Positions 15,536-24,889 of a stretch of 46,792 bases of DNA are shown piece by piece. The stretch spans positions 1-46,792 of the forward strand of contig CAYOXI010000013.1 in assembly GCA_964407855.1 (NCBI GenBank), read 5' to 3'. The stretch's first letter is position 1. Every line of letters starts with the position of its first letter. The stretch comes from SHZI01 sp964407855. Its GTDB lineage: Bacteria > Pseudomonadota > Gammaproteobacteria > Steroidobacterales > GCA-2729495. The position numbers and the translations under genes are program-made. The notes beneath the pieces are model-generated. The model was not told where the DNA came from. It was given only the letters and a program-made list of their open reading frames with translations, and made no database searches.

Positions 15536-17203
15536 ATGGACAATATCCGGATTTTTCTCTGGGTCGGCCTGCTGATGCTGGTCTGGCTTACCGTCACTAC
15601 CTGGCAGCAGACCTTCCGCGTCGCACCGGGCGCCGTGTCGCAGCCGGTCACCGAGGCGGCGGGGGATGTGGCTCTCCAGCCCCCGGCGCTGCCCTCGCTG
15701 CAGGCCGCCCCGGACAGCCCACCCACGGTAACGACCGCGCTGCCGGGTGCGCCCGCCGAGCTACCAGCGCCTGGCGGGCTGCCGCCGCTGCGGGTCCGCA
15801 CCGATGTACTGGATCTCGAGATTGACCTCCTGGGTGGCAATCTTCGCCGGGCGCTCCTGCCGAGCTTTCCGGTGCACAAGGACCAGCCGGATGTGCCGGT
15901 CGAGCTGCTGACAGCCGCGGCGGACCGCTTCTTCGCCCTGCAGGGCGGGCTGCGCGCCGCCGATGAACTACCCCAGGCCAATCATCTGGCCACCTTCAGC
16001 GCCGCGACCACGGACTTCGTCCTGCCCGCCCGCGCCAACGAGCTCCAGGTGCCGCTCACCTGGACCGGCGACAACGGGGTCACGGTGACCAAGACCTACA
16101 CGCTCCGCCGCGGCAGCTTCCGCATCGGCCTCACCCACGACGTGCAGAACGGGGGCGTGGAGCCCTACCAGGTGGCCGAGTACCTGCAGCTCCAGCGCCA
16201 GCACCGGCCGCCCGATCGAAGCATGTTCGACGTCGAGACCTACTCCTTTACCGGTCCCGTGACCTACGACGGCAGCAAGTACACCAAGCATGATGTGGAC
16301 GACCTGGCGAAGAAGGCCTTCTCGCAGGCGGTGACCAGCGGCTGGCTGGCCTCCATCCAGCATCATTTCCTGGTGGCCGCCGTGCCGCCGCCGGACGCGC
16401 CCTGGGCCTACGGGGCCACGTCATCCCCGGAGGGGCGCTATCTGGTGAACGCCATCGGCCCGGCCCGGACCGTGGCACCTGGAGACAGCATCCGCTTCAG
16501 TTCCCAGCTCTTCGTCGGCCCCAAGCAGCAGGCTGAACTGGCCACGACGGCGCCGGGCCTCGACAAGACCGTGGACTACGGCATCCTCGCGATCCTCTCC
16601 CAGCCCCTTTTCTGGATCCTCGCGAAGATCTACAGCGTCGTCGGCAACTGGGGCGTTGCCATCATCATCTGCACACTGCTCATCAAGCTGGTCTTCTACA
16701 AGCTTACCGAGACCAGCGGCCGGTCCATGGCCGGGATGCGCAAGCTGCAGCCCCGGATGAAGGCCCTGCAGGAGCGTTACAAGGATGACCGGCAGGCGAT
16801 GAGTGCCGCCCTGATGGAGCTCTACAAGAAGGAGAAGATCAACCCGGTGGCCGGCTGCCTGCCGATGCTCGTGCAGATCCCGTTCTTCATCGCCTTCTAC
16901 TGGGTGCTGCTGGAGAGCGTTGAGATGCGGCAGGCGCCCTTTGCCCTGTGGATCACCGACCTGTCGGCCCGCGATCCCTACTTCATCCTGCCCGGCCTGA
17001 TGGGGGCCGCCATGTACTTCCAGCAGAAGCTCAACCCGGCGCCGCCTGATCCGATCCAGGCGAAGATGATGCAGATCATGCCGATTGTCTTCACGGGCTT
17101 CTTCCTGTTCTTCCCGGCCGGACTGGTGCTCTACTGGCTCACCAACTCGGTGCTGTCGATTGCCCAGCAGTGGCGCATCAACAAGGTGCTGGGCGCGGAT
17201 TGA
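15536..17203 (+). CDS. yidC: Membrane protein insertase YidC
   Basis: Inserts and folds inner-membrane proteins, alone or with SecYEG. The 555 residues show the gammaproteobacterial layout: an N-terminal membrane anchor (MDNIRIFLWVGLLMLVWL), a Pro/Ala-rich linker, a large periplasmic beta domain (about 85-330) and a C-terminal hydrophobic core with MKALQERYKDDRQAMSAALMELYKKEKINPVAGCLP and four more membrane segments. Homologues begin with MDNIR, so I chose the ATG at 15536; the GTG at 15530, which overlaps the rnpA stop, is possible. The atp operon in this window encodes a known YidC client, subunit c. Confidence 0.96.
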   Translation: MDNIRIFLWVGLLMLVWLTVTTWQQTFRVAPGAVSQPVTEAAGDVALQPPALPSLQAAPDSPPTVTTALPGAPAELPAPGGLPPLRVRTDVLDLEIDLLGGNLRRALLPSFPVHKDQPDVPVELLTAAADRFFALQGGLRAADELPQANHLATFSAATTDFVLPARANELQVPLTWTGDNGVTVTKTYTLRRGSFRIGLTHDVQNGGVEPYQVAEYLQLQRQHRPPDRSMFDVETYSFTGPVTYDGSKYTKHDVDDLAKKAFSQAVTSGWLASIQHHFLVAAVPPPDAPWAYGATSSPEGRYLVNAIGPARTVAPGDSIRFSSQLFVGPKQQAELATTAPGLDKTVDYGILAILSQPLFWILAKIYSVVGNWGVAIIICTLLIKLVFYKLTETSGRSMAGMRKLQPRMKALQERYKDDRQAMSAALMELYKKEKINPVAGCLPMLVQIPFFIAFYWVLLESVEMRQAPFALWITDLSARDPYFILPGLMGAAMYFQQKLNPAPPDPIQAKMMQIMPIVFTGFFLFFPAGLVLYWLTNSVLSIAQQWRINKVLGAD

Positions 17204-18540
17204 GCCCGCCGCCGGCCACCGCCACCATCGCCGCCCGGGCCACGCCGCCCGGCCGCGGCGGGGTCGGCATCATCCGGCTCTCCGGCGCCGGCGTGCCCGG
17301 CATCGCGACCCGGCTGCTGGGTGAGTGCCCGCCGCCCCGGGTGGCCACGCTCCGGGCCTTCCGGGACGCGGAGGGCAGACCGCTGGACACCGGCCTTGCC
17401 CTGTTCTTCCCCGCCCCGCATTCCTACACCGGCGAGGACCTGCTGGAACTCCACGCGCACGGCGGCGACGTGCTCCTCGACCTGCTGCTCGAACGCGTGC
17501 TGTCCCTCGGCGCGCGGCTCGCCCGTCCGGGCGAGTTCACCGAGCGCGCCTTTCTCAATGACAAGCTCGATCTGGTCCAGGCCGAGGCCGTGGCCGACCT
17601 CATCGATGCGGGCTCGCGCGCTGCGGCCCGGGCCGCCGGGCGTTCGCTCGCCGGCGACTTCTCCGCGGCGATCCTGGGTCTCAACGAGCGGGTCACCGAC
17701 CTGCGCATGTACGTCGAAGCAGCCATCGACTTCCCGGAGGAGGAGATCGACTTCCTGGCCACCGACGCGCTTCGTGAACGGCTGGACGCCGTCGCCCGGG
17801 ATTTCGACCAGCTCGAAGCGGCCGCCCGCCAGGGGCGCCTGCTCCGGGACGGCGTGCAGGTGGTGCTGGCCGGCCTGCCGAACAGCGGCAAGTCGAGCCT
17901 GCTGAATCGCCTGGCGGGCTACGACGCCGCCATCGTCACGCCGATCCCCGGTACCACGCGGGATCCGATCCGGGAAAGCGTGGAGCTGGACGGCCTCGTG
18001 CTGCATTTCGTCGACACGGCCGGCCTGCGCGACAGCACCGACCCCGTGGAGCGCGAAGGCGTGGCCCGCACGCGGCGCGCCCTGGCCACGGCAGACCTGG
18101 CCCTGCTGGTGGTGGATGCCTCGCTGCCGGCCGATACCGGCCCGCTCCGGACCGAGCTCCCCGCCGGTGTGCCCGTCATCCTGATCCGCAACAAGATCGA
18201 CCTCACCACCGACGCCGCCGGCGGAGATTCGGGGACGGTTAATCTGTCGGCCCTGACCGGCGCGGGACTGGATGCCCTGCGCGCCGCGATCCGGGCCGTC
18301 GTCGGCTACGCGGGCCCGGCGGAGGGCACGCTGCTCGCCCGGCAGCGCCACCTCGACGTGATCCGCCGGGCCCGGGCCCACTTCGACGCCGGCTGTGAGC
18401 AGCTCACCGGGCAGGGGGCGGGGGAATTGCTGGCAGAGGAACTGCGGGCCGTGCAGAAGGCGCTGGCCGAAATCACCGGCGAGTTCACCAGTGATGACCT
18501 GCTGGGGAGGATTTTCGCCGGCTTCTGCATCGGCAAGTGA
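17200..18540 (+). CDS. mnmE: tRNA modification GTPase MnmE
   Basis: GTPase that, with MnmG, adds the aminomethyl-type group to uridine 34 of several tRNAs. The 446 residues contain the N-terminal folate-binding domain (TIAARATPPGRGGVGIIRLSG), a helical domain, and the G domain with Walker A GLPNSGKSS, switch region PGTTRDPIRE, DTAGLR and NKID. The C-terminus FCIGK holds the conserved catalytic-site Cys. I chose TTG at 17200, which overlaps the yidC TGA, because the homologous sequence begins there. The start at 17170 would run 30 bases into yidC. Confidence 0.96.
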   Translation: MSPPPATATIAARATPPGRGGVGIIRLSGAGVPGIATRLLGECPPPRVATLRAFRDAEGRPLDTGLALFFPAPHSYTGEDLLELHAHGGDVLLDLLLERVLSLGARLARPGEFTERAFLNDKLDLVQAEAVADLIDAGSRAAARAAGRSLAGDFSAAILGLNERVTDLRMYVEAAIDFPEEEIDFLATDALRERLDAVARDFDQLEAAARQGRLLRDGVQVVLAGLPNSGKSSLLNRLAGYDAAIVTPIPGTTRDPIRESVELDGLVLHFVDTAGLRDSTDPVEREGVARTRRALATADLALLVVDASLPADTGPLRTELPAGVPVILIRNKIDLTTDAAGGDSGTVNLSALTGAGLDALRAAIRAVVGYAGPAEGTLLARQRHLDVIRRARAHFDAGCEQLTGQGAGELLAEELRAVQKALAEITGEFTSDDLLGRIFAGFCIGK

Positions 18541-18659
18541 GCACCCTGCCAGTTCCATCGAAGTTCTGCATCGTTCCGACCAGTCTTTTGCATTTGGAGA
18601 TTCCCGCCCCCGGGCTTACCTTGTAATCAGCACAGGAAGCGTCGCCCCGGAGAATTTCC

Positions 18660-19160
18660 ATGAGCACCAAAGCCAGCAAGTCCAAAGCGGTTGCCATCGA
18701 CATCGGCATCAGCGCCGCCCAGCGCGCCAGGATTGCCCAGGGCCTGTCCGCGCTGCTGGCGGACAGCTACACCCTCTACCTGATGACCCACAACTTCCAC
18801 TGGAACGTGACCGGGCCGCAGTTCACCAGCCTGCACCAGATGTTCATGGACCAGTACACGGAGCAGTGGACGGCGCTGGACCTGATTGCCGAGCGCATCC
18901 GTGCCCTCGGTCACCCGGCACCCGGCACCTACCAGGATTACGCCCGGCTCGCTTCGATCAAGGAGGTGTCCGGCGTGCCAAAGGCGACGGACATGGTGCG
19001 TCACCTGGTCAGCGCCCAGGAGGCCACGGCGCGCACCGCCCGCAGGTTACTGCCCCTGGTCGGCGAGGCCAACGACCAGCCCACCGCGGACATCCTGACC
19101 CAGCGGCTCAACGTGCACGAGAAGACGGCCTGGATGCTGCGTAGCCTGCTGGAGCAGTAG
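18660..19160 (+). CDS. dps: Dps family DNA-binding / iron-storage ferritin
   Basis: Dodecameric mini-ferritin that oxidises and stores iron with hydrogen peroxide, and in many species coats DNA under stress. The 166 residues show the ferroxidase ligands expected at subunit interfaces: His47 (NFHWNV), His59 (LHQMF), Asp74 and Glu78 (ALDLIAERI). The N-terminus is Lys-rich (KASKSKAV), the kind of tail that binds DNA in E. coli Dps. An SD sequence GGAG lies about eight bases before the ATG. The 120-base gap after mnmE must hold its promoter; I see a TGTAAT at 18622 but no clear -35. Confidence 0.92.
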   Translation: MSTKASKSKAVAIDIGISAAQRARIAQGLSALLADSYTLYLMTHNFHWNVTGPQFTSLHQMFMDQYTEQWTALDLIAERIRALGHPAPGTYQDYARLASIKEVSGVPKATDMVRHLVSAQEATARTARRLLPLVGEANDQPTADILTQRLNVHEKTAWMLRSLLEQ

Positions 19161-19187
19161 GCGCCCGGACCGTTCCGGCCCCAGCCT

Positions 19188-19967
19188 GTGAACGTCACCA
19201 CCCACCGCGCCACCCGCCTGTTCCTGGTGCTGGCCGGGATCTTCATCTGCAACACCCTGCTCGCCGAGTTTGTCGGCATCAAGATCTTTGCGGTGGAGTC
19301 GACGCTCGGCATCGAGCCCTTCAACTGGCAGCTCTTCGGCACCACCGGCACCCTCAACTTCACGGCCGGCGTGATCCTCTGGCCCATCGTCTTCGTGGGC
19401 ACGGACGTGATCAACGAGTACTACGGCAAGAACGGCGTGCGCTTTCTGTCCTTCCTGACCGTCGGTCTCGTGTCCTATGCCTTTGTCGTCGCCTGGGTCG
19501 TGATTGGTCTCGCTCCGGCGGACTGGTGGGTGGAGTCCTTCCAGTACCTGGGGGTGGAGAACCTGCAGACCTCCTTCGCCGCGATCTATGGCCAGGGGAT
19601 GTGGGCCATCGTCGGCTCGCTCGTGGCTTTTCTCATCGGCCAGCTGCTGGATGTGAGCATCTTCCACCGCATCCGGCGCATCACCGGCGAGCGGATGATC
19701 TGGCTGCGGGCCACCGGTTCCACGCTGATCTCCCAGTTCGTCGACAGCTTCGTGGTGCTGTACATCGCCTTCGTGCTCGGCCCCAGCCAGTGGCCGCTGA
19801 ACCAGTTCTTCGCCATCGGCACGGTCAACTACAGCTACAAATTCCTGGCCGCCCTCGCGCTGACTCCGGTGATCTACGGCGCCCACTGGGCCATTGACCG
19901 CTACCTGGGCCGGGACCTGGCCGCGCAGCTCAAGGCACAGGCGGCAGCAAACAAGGGCGATTTCTGA
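19188..19967 (+). CDS. Queuosine precursor transporter (YhhQ/DUF165 family)
   Basis: Inner-membrane permease of the vitamin-uptake/QPTR family that imports queuine precursors such as preQ0 or preQ1. The 259 residues form six or seven membrane segments. Family motifs are the early NTLLAEFVGIKIF, GTDVINEYYGK and the late ATGSTLISQFVDSFVVLYIAF. The start is GTG at 19188. It lies between the two genes for mnmE and mnmG, which also modify wobble position 34 of tRNA. It runs toward the diguanylate cyclase gene with only three bases between the two stop codons. Confidence 0.9.
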   Translation: MNVTTHRATRLFLVLAGIFICNTLLAEFVGIKIFAVESTLGIEPFNWQLFGTTGTLNFTAGVILWPIVFVGTDVINEYYGKNGVRFLSFLTVGLVSYAFVVAWVVIGLAPADWWVESFQYLGVENLQTSFAAIYGQGMWAIVGSLVAFLIGQLLDVSIFHRIRRITGERMIWLRATGSTLISQFVDSFVVLYIAFVLGPSQWPLNQFFAIGTVNYSYKFLAALALTPVIYGAHWAIDRYLGRDLAAQLKAQAAANKGDF

Positions 19968-19970
19968 GGC

Positions 19971-21119
19971 TCACGACGCCGCGTGCATATCCGGCATGAT
20001 GATGGCGCTGGCGCCGCCTTCGTGGGTGGCGACATGCACCCGGTTGCGACCGCCGTTCTTCGCGCCGTAGAGCGCCTCGTCGGCCCTGCGGATCAGGCCG
20101 GACACAGGCTCGCCCGGCCGGTACTCGGCGATGCCGATCGACACGGTTACCTGGTGCAGGCCCTCGAAGGGCCGGCGGACCACGGCGGTACGGATGCGCT
20201 CCGCGCATTTCAGCGCGCCGCGCAGCGAAGTGGCCGGCAGCAGCACGATGAACTCCTCGCCACCGACCCGGCCGAAGAGGCTCTTCAGGCCGTTGCTGTT
20301 CACGCTGTCCATCATCCGCAGCGCACCGCGCACCCGGCGGGCAAAGGCCGCCAGGATCCGGTCGCCGGCCGGGTGGCCGAGGCGGTCGTTCATGTCCTTG
20401 AAGTGATCGATGTCCAGCAGGCAGATGCAGAAGGGCTCGCTGTTCCGGTCCACCCGGGATTTTTCCCGGCCGATCAGCTCGAGGATCGAGCGCCGGTTAT
20501 AGGAATTGGTCAGGTGATCCCGCTCGGCGCTGCGCTCGGCCTGCTGCATCCGGGTGGTCAGGTCGGCCAGTTGTGCCTCGCCGCGCCGGCGCCGGTCAGC
20601 CAGTACGGCTGCCACGAGATACAGGGCCCCGAGTATTGCTGCCAGTGCGCCGATGCCCGGGGCCGCCAGCAGCAGGGCGCCGGCCAGTCCGCCCGTGGCA
20701 CTGCCGGCCACCAGTCCCGCCGCGGTGATGGCAGCCGCCAGGGCCGTGGCGATCAGCCGGCGGAACAGGGGCAGGTCGGCCACCGGCAGGGTCACGGCGA
20801 CCGCGCAGGCATACATGCCGGTGACCAGCACCGGGGCGCCGCCGGCGAACCAGGCGTACAGCGTGGTCCAGACGATGGCCATCACGGACTGGGCTGCCAC
20901 CACGGCGGCGCCGGCGGGCTGCTCCATCGGCGGCAGCCTGGCGAGGCTCAGGAACAGTCCCGTGGTGAGGGTTACACCGACGAGCAGCACGAGGCCGGCG
21001 CCGGCGGGCAGCGGCGTGCTGCCGGTCCCGTGGGCGAGGGCGGCCAGCAGCGACCAGGCGGCGTAGAGCGACGCCAGAGGGTAATCAATCCGGGGAGTGG
21101 CAGGGCTATCGCCGTCCAT
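19971..21119 (-). CDS. Membrane-anchored diguanylate cyclase (GGDEF)
   Basis: Expected to make cyclic di-GMP from two GTP. The 382 residues start with a membrane region of about six segments (15-175) without a recognised sensor domain. A helical coiled-coil linker (about 176-200) and a GGDEF domain (about 200-365) follow. The active-site motif is GGEEF at 286-290, a form found in active enzymes, with DIDHFKDMND at 236-245. The inhibitory RxxD pattern is present as RMMD (268-271) but is separated from GGEEF by 14 residues instead of the usual five, owing to an insertion (NSNGLKSL). The signal is unknown. Confidence 0.93.
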   Translation of the reverse strand: MDGDSPATPRIDYPLASLYAAWSLLAALAHGTGSTPLPAGAGLVLLVGVTLTTGLFLSLARLPPMEQPAGAAVVAAQSVMAIVWTTLYAWFAGGAPVLVTGMYACAVAVTLPVADLPLFRRLIATALAAAITAAGLVAGSATGGLAGALLLAAPGIGALAAILGALYLVAAVLADRRRRGEAQLADLTTRMQQAERSAERDHLTNSYNRRSILELIGREKSRVDRNSEPFCICLLDIDHFKDMNDRLGHPAGDRILAAFARRVRGALRMMDSVNSNGLKSLFGRVGGEEFIVLLPATSLRGALKCAERIRTAVVRRPFEGLHQVTVSIGIAEYRPGEPVSGLIRRADEALYGAKNGGRNRVHVATHEGGASAIIMPDMHAAS

Positions 21120-21306
21120 GGGTACCGCTTCTTCTTGTTATAGGTTGTCGGTCTGCAGGGCTGCGGCGAGGCAGCGCGGCGGGATCCATGCTGGCACAGG
21201 GTCCCCGCCCAGAGCGTGACGCAGGTCCGGGTATTTTCCTTGCCATAAGCGGCAGCGGGCACGGGCTAGAATGCAGCCCTCACGGCTTCAGGGCTTCGGT
21301 TCAACC

Positions 21307-23229
21307 ATGCGGGACGACAACCACTTCGAGGTGATTGTGGTCGGCGGCGGCCATGCCGGCTGCGAGGCCGCGGCCGCGGCCGCCCGCCAGGGCGCCCGCA
21401 CCCTGCTGCTCACCCAGAATCTCGAGACCATCGGCCAGATGAGCTGCAACCCGGCCATCGGCGGCATCGGCAAGGGACACCTCGCCCGGGAGATTGATGC
21501 CCTCGGCGGTCTCATGGCCGTGGCGGCCGACCGCGCCGGTATCCATTTCCGCACGCTCAATGCCAGCAAGGGTCCGGCCGTGCGGGCCACCCGGGCGCAG
21601 GCGGACCGCCAGCTCTATCGCCAGGCGATCCGCGCACTGCTGGACCGGGAGCCGACACTCGCGCTCTTCCAGCAGGGCGTCGAGGACCTGATCGTCGAGG
21701 GTGGCCGCGTGGCCGGCGTGATCACCCAGTCCGGGCTGCGCTTCACCGCGCCGTCGGTGGTGCTGACGGTCGGCACCTTCCTCGCCGGCCGGATCCACGT
21801 GGGCCAGAGCACGCATTCCGGCGGCCGGGCCGGGGACCCGGCCTCCATCGGCCTCGCCGCGCGGCTGCGGGAACTGCCCTTCCAGGTGGGACGCCTGAAG
21901 ACCGGCACGCCGCCCCGCATTGACGGGCGCACCGTGGACTTCAGCGTGCTTGCCCCGCAGCCCGGCGACAGTCCTGCGCCCGTCTTCTCCTTTATCGGGC
22001 GCCGCGACTGGCATCCCCGCCAGGTACCCTGCCATCTCACCCGGACCACAGCCGCGACGCACGACATCATCCGCGGCGCACTGGACCGCTCGCCGCTGTA
22101 CACCGGCGCGATCGAGGGGGTGGGGCCGCGCTACTGCCCCTCGGTGGAAGACAAGGTGGTGCGCTTCGCCGACAAGGACTCCCACCAGATCTTCGTCGAG
22201 CCCGAGGGCCTGAATACCACCGAGCTGTACCCCAACGGGATCTCGACCAGCCTGCCTTACGACGTGCAGCTGGCCTTCGTCCGCACCATTCCGGGTTTCG
22301 GCCAGGCCCGCATCACGCGGCCGGGCTATGCCATCGAGTACGACTACTTCGATCCCCGGGGCCTCGCGGCCACGCTCGAGACCCGCAGCCTGCCCGGTCT
22401 CTGGTTTGCGGGACAGATCAATGGCACCACCGGTTACGAGGAAGCCGCCGCCCAGGGCCTGATCGCCGGCATCAACGCGGCCCGCGCCGCCCGCGGCGAG
22501 GAGGGCTGGTATCCGCGCCGGGACGAGGCCTACCTCGGCGTGCTGGTCGACGACCTGATCACCCGGGGCGTGATCGAGCCCTACCGGATGTTCACCAGCC
22601 GCGCCGAGCACCGGCTGCTGCTCCGCGAGGACAATGCCGACGCCCGGCTCACGCCGGTGGGCCGGCGCCTTGGCCTCGTCGACGAGGCCCGCTGGCAGCA
22701 CTTCAATGCGGGCCAGGACGCGGTGGTGGCCGAGCGGGCGCGGCTCGCCGGCATCACCGTCTGGCCGGCCGATTTCGCCGCCGATGGCACCGGTACGGCC
22801 GACGCCGCCGTGACCGGCGACGCGCCGGTACTGCGCCGCGAGCAGCGCGCGCTGGAGCTGCTGCGGCGCCCGGACATCGGCTACGCCCGGCTGACGGCCC
22901 TGCCGGTGGTGGGCCCGCGGCCCGCGGCGCCGGGCGATTTCCCGGAGTTCGTCGGGCAGGTCACGGCGCAGGTGGAGATTGCGGTGCGTTACGAAGGTTA
23001 CCTGCGCCGGCAGCAGGACGAGATCGCGCGCAGCCGTGACACCGACGAGCTGCCGCTGCCGGCAGACCTCGACTACGCCGCGATCCACGGCCTCTCCCAC
23101 GAGATCCGCCAGACGCTGCTCCGCCAGCGCCCTGCCACCGTGGGCCAGGCCTCCCGCCTGTACGGGATGACGCCGGTCGCCGTGTCCCTGCTGCTGGTCC
23201 ATTTGCAAAAGCGGCGCCGGCGCGCGTGA
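21307..23229 (+). CDS. mnmG: tRNA uridine-5-carboxymethylaminomethyl modification enzyme MnmG
   Basis: FAD-dependent partner of MnmE in uridine-34 modification of tRNA. The 640 residues hold the dinucleotide fold VVGGGHAGCEAA (11-22), SCNPAIGGIGKGHLAREID with the conserved Cys, and later EPYRMFTSRAEHRLLLREDNAD. I chose the ATG at 21307; an ATG at 21271 in the same frame overlaps a TAGAAT sequence (21267-21272) that looks like the -10, so it would lie before the transcript start. The stop overlaps the start of the next gene. The gene normally precedes rsmG; here the transporter operon and the accessory region lie between them. Confidence 0.96.
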   Translation: MRDDNHFEVIVVGGGHAGCEAAAAAARQGARTLLLTQNLETIGQMSCNPAIGGIGKGHLAREIDALGGLMAVAADRAGIHFRTLNASKGPAVRATRAQADRQLYRQAIRALLDREPTLALFQQGVEDLIVEGGRVAGVITQSGLRFTAPSVVLTVGTFLAGRIHVGQSTHSGGRAGDPASIGLAARLRELPFQVGRLKTGTPPRIDGRTVDFSVLAPQPGDSPAPVFSFIGRRDWHPRQVPCHLTRTTAATHDIIRGALDRSPLYTGAIEGVGPRYCPSVEDKVVRFADKDSHQIFVEPEGLNTTELYPNGISTSLPYDVQLAFVRTIPGFGQARITRPGYAIEYDYFDPRGLAATLETRSLPGLWFAGQINGTTGYEEAAAQGLIAGINAARAARGEEGWYPRRDEAYLGVLVDDLITRGVIEPYRMFTSRAEHRLLLREDNADARLTPVGRRLGLVDEARWQHFNAGQDAVVAERARLAGITVWPADFAADGTGTADAAVTGDAPVLRREQRALELLRRPDIGYARLTALPVVGPRPAAPGDFPEFVGQVTAQVEIAVRYEGYLRRQQDEIARSRDTDELPLPADLDYAAIHGLSHEIRQTLLRQRPATVGQASRLYGMTPVAVSLLLVHLQKRRRRA

Positions 23230-24875
23230 CGACCCGCACGGCCACAGGCCTGCTGCTCCTGCTGCTGGCGGCGTGCGCGCCCTGGGACGACGAGCCCGAC
23301 CCGGCGCCGAACCGCGGGGACGTCGCGGTAGGCGGGGCGAGCGGTACGGAACTGGCGACCACCCAGATCCTGCGCAAGGGCAATGGCACGGAGCCGGAGT
23401 CGATGGACCCGCACCGCGCCGAGGGTGTGACTGCCGCCAATACGCTCCGCGACCTGTTTGAAGGCCTGGTCACCGAGGCGGCCGATGGCAGCCTGATTCC
23501 CGGTGCCGCCGGCAGCTGGACCGTGAGCGAGGATGGCCGTATCTACACCTTCACGCTGCGGGCGGATGGCCGCTGGAGCAATAGCGACCCGCTGACCGCC
23601 GGAGACTTTGTCTTCAGCCTGCGGCGCAGTGCGGATCCGGCGACCCTCTCCGAGTACTCGGCCATCCTCTACCCGCTGGAGAATGCCGAGGCCGTGGTCA
23701 ACGGCCAGCTGCCGCCCGAGGAGCTCGGCGTGCGCGCCATCGATGCGCGCACGCTCGAGATCCGGCTGCACTCGCCGACGCCTTACTTCCTCGGCCTGCT
23801 GACCCACGCCAGCACCTACCCCGTGCATCCGCCCTCGGTGCGCGAGCACGGCGACCGCTTCTCCCGCCCCGGCAACCTGGTCAGCAACGGCGCCTACCGG
23901 CTGCAGGAATGGCGGGTGCAGTCCCATATCCGGCTGGTCCGCAACAGCAACTACTGGGACGACGGGAACACCACCATCAACGAGGTCTGGTATTACCCCG
24001 TCGAAAATGCCGAGTCGGAGCTGGCGCGCTACCGGGCCGGCGAACTGGACATGACCTACACGCTGCCGGCCCGCCAGATCCAGAGTCTCCGCCGCAACCT
24101 GCCGCTGGAGCTGCGCATCGCGCCGTATCTCGGCAGCTATGTCTACGGCTTCAATACCCGCGAGCCACCTTTCGCCGGCAACCGGCCGCTGCGCCAGGCG
24201 CTGTCGCTGGCGCTCGACCGGCAGGTGCTCACCGGGAAGATCGCCGGCGCTGGCGAGATTGCCGCCTACACCTGGGTGCCACCGGTGACGGGCTACAGGC
24301 CGCAGATCCCTGAGTGGGCCAGCTGGACCCAGGCCGAGCGGGAGGAGGCAGCCCGGCGCTACTACGCCGAAGCGGGCTATTCCGACGACAATCCCCTGCG
24401 CGTGCAGCTGCTGCACAACACGGACATCAACCACCGGCGCCTGGCCGTGGCCATGGCGGCCATGTGGCGCGAGGTGCTCGGCCTGCAGACCGAGATCGTC
24501 AACCAGGAGTGGCAGGTGTTCCTGCAGACCCGCCGGCAGCGCTTCGACACCCAGGTCTTCCGCTACGGCTGGATCGGTGACTACAACGATCCTTTCACCT
24601 TCGCGGAGATTCTGGAGTCCAAGCACGGCCTCAACGACATGAGCTACGACAATCCGCGCTACGACGAGCTGCTGTCGCGGGCTGCGCGGGAGGCCGACCC
24701 GGCGGCCCGCATGGCGCTGCTGGAGGAGGCCGAACGGGTGATGCTGGACGACATGCCCGTGATCCCGATGTACTACTACGTCAGCAAGAAACTCATCAAG
24801 CCCTGGGTGGCCGGCTACGAGGACAACATCATGGATCACCACCACACCCGTCACCTGCGCATCCTGAAGCACTGA
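23226..24875 (+). CDS. Peptide ABC transporter substrate-binding lipoprotein (OppA-like)
   Basis: Solute-binding protein of SBP family 5, expected to capture oligopeptides in the periplasm. The 549 residues start with a lipoprotein signal: hydrophobic LLLLLLAAC with the lipid-bearing Cys17. Typical family stretches are EPESMDPHRAEGV, LTAGDFVFSLRR, LVSNGAYRL and NTREPPFAGNRPLRQALSLALDR. The GTG start overlaps the mnmG stop (GTGA), and oppB, oppC and the ATPase gene follow in tight order. Residue order is typical of OppA/MppA-like proteins; the peptide preference cannot be told. Confidence 0.92.
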   Translation: MTTRTATGLLLLLLAACAPWDDEPDPAPNRGDVAVGGASGTELATTQILRKGNGTEPESMDPHRAEGVTAANTLRDLFEGLVTEAADGSLIPGAAGSWTVSEDGRIYTFTLRADGRWSNSDPLTAGDFVFSLRRSADPATLSEYSAILYPLENAEAVVNGQLPPEELGVRAIDARTLEIRLHSPTPYFLGLLTHASTYPVHPPSVREHGDRFSRPGNLVSNGAYRLQEWRVQSHIRLVRNSNYWDDGNTTINEVWYYPVENAESELARYRAGELDMTYTLPARQIQSLRRNLPLELRIAPYLGSYVYGFNTREPPFAGNRPLRQALSLALDRQVLTGKIAGAGEIAAYTWVPPVTGYRPQIPEWASWTQAEREEAARRYYAEAGYSDDNPLRVQLLHNTDINHRRLAVAMAAMWREVLGLQTEIVNQEWQVFLQTRRQRFDTQVFRYGWIGDYNDPFTFAEILESKHGLNDMSYDNPRYDELLSRAAREADPAARMALLEEAERVMLDDMPVIPMYYYVSKKLIKPWVAGYEDNIMDHHHTRHLRILKH

Positions 24876-24889
24876 GCCCCACCGCCCCG

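Noticed and set aside
21271..21306. ATG at 21271 as mnmG start
   Set aside because: It overlaps the TAGAAT that looks like the promoter -10, and homology starts at 21307.
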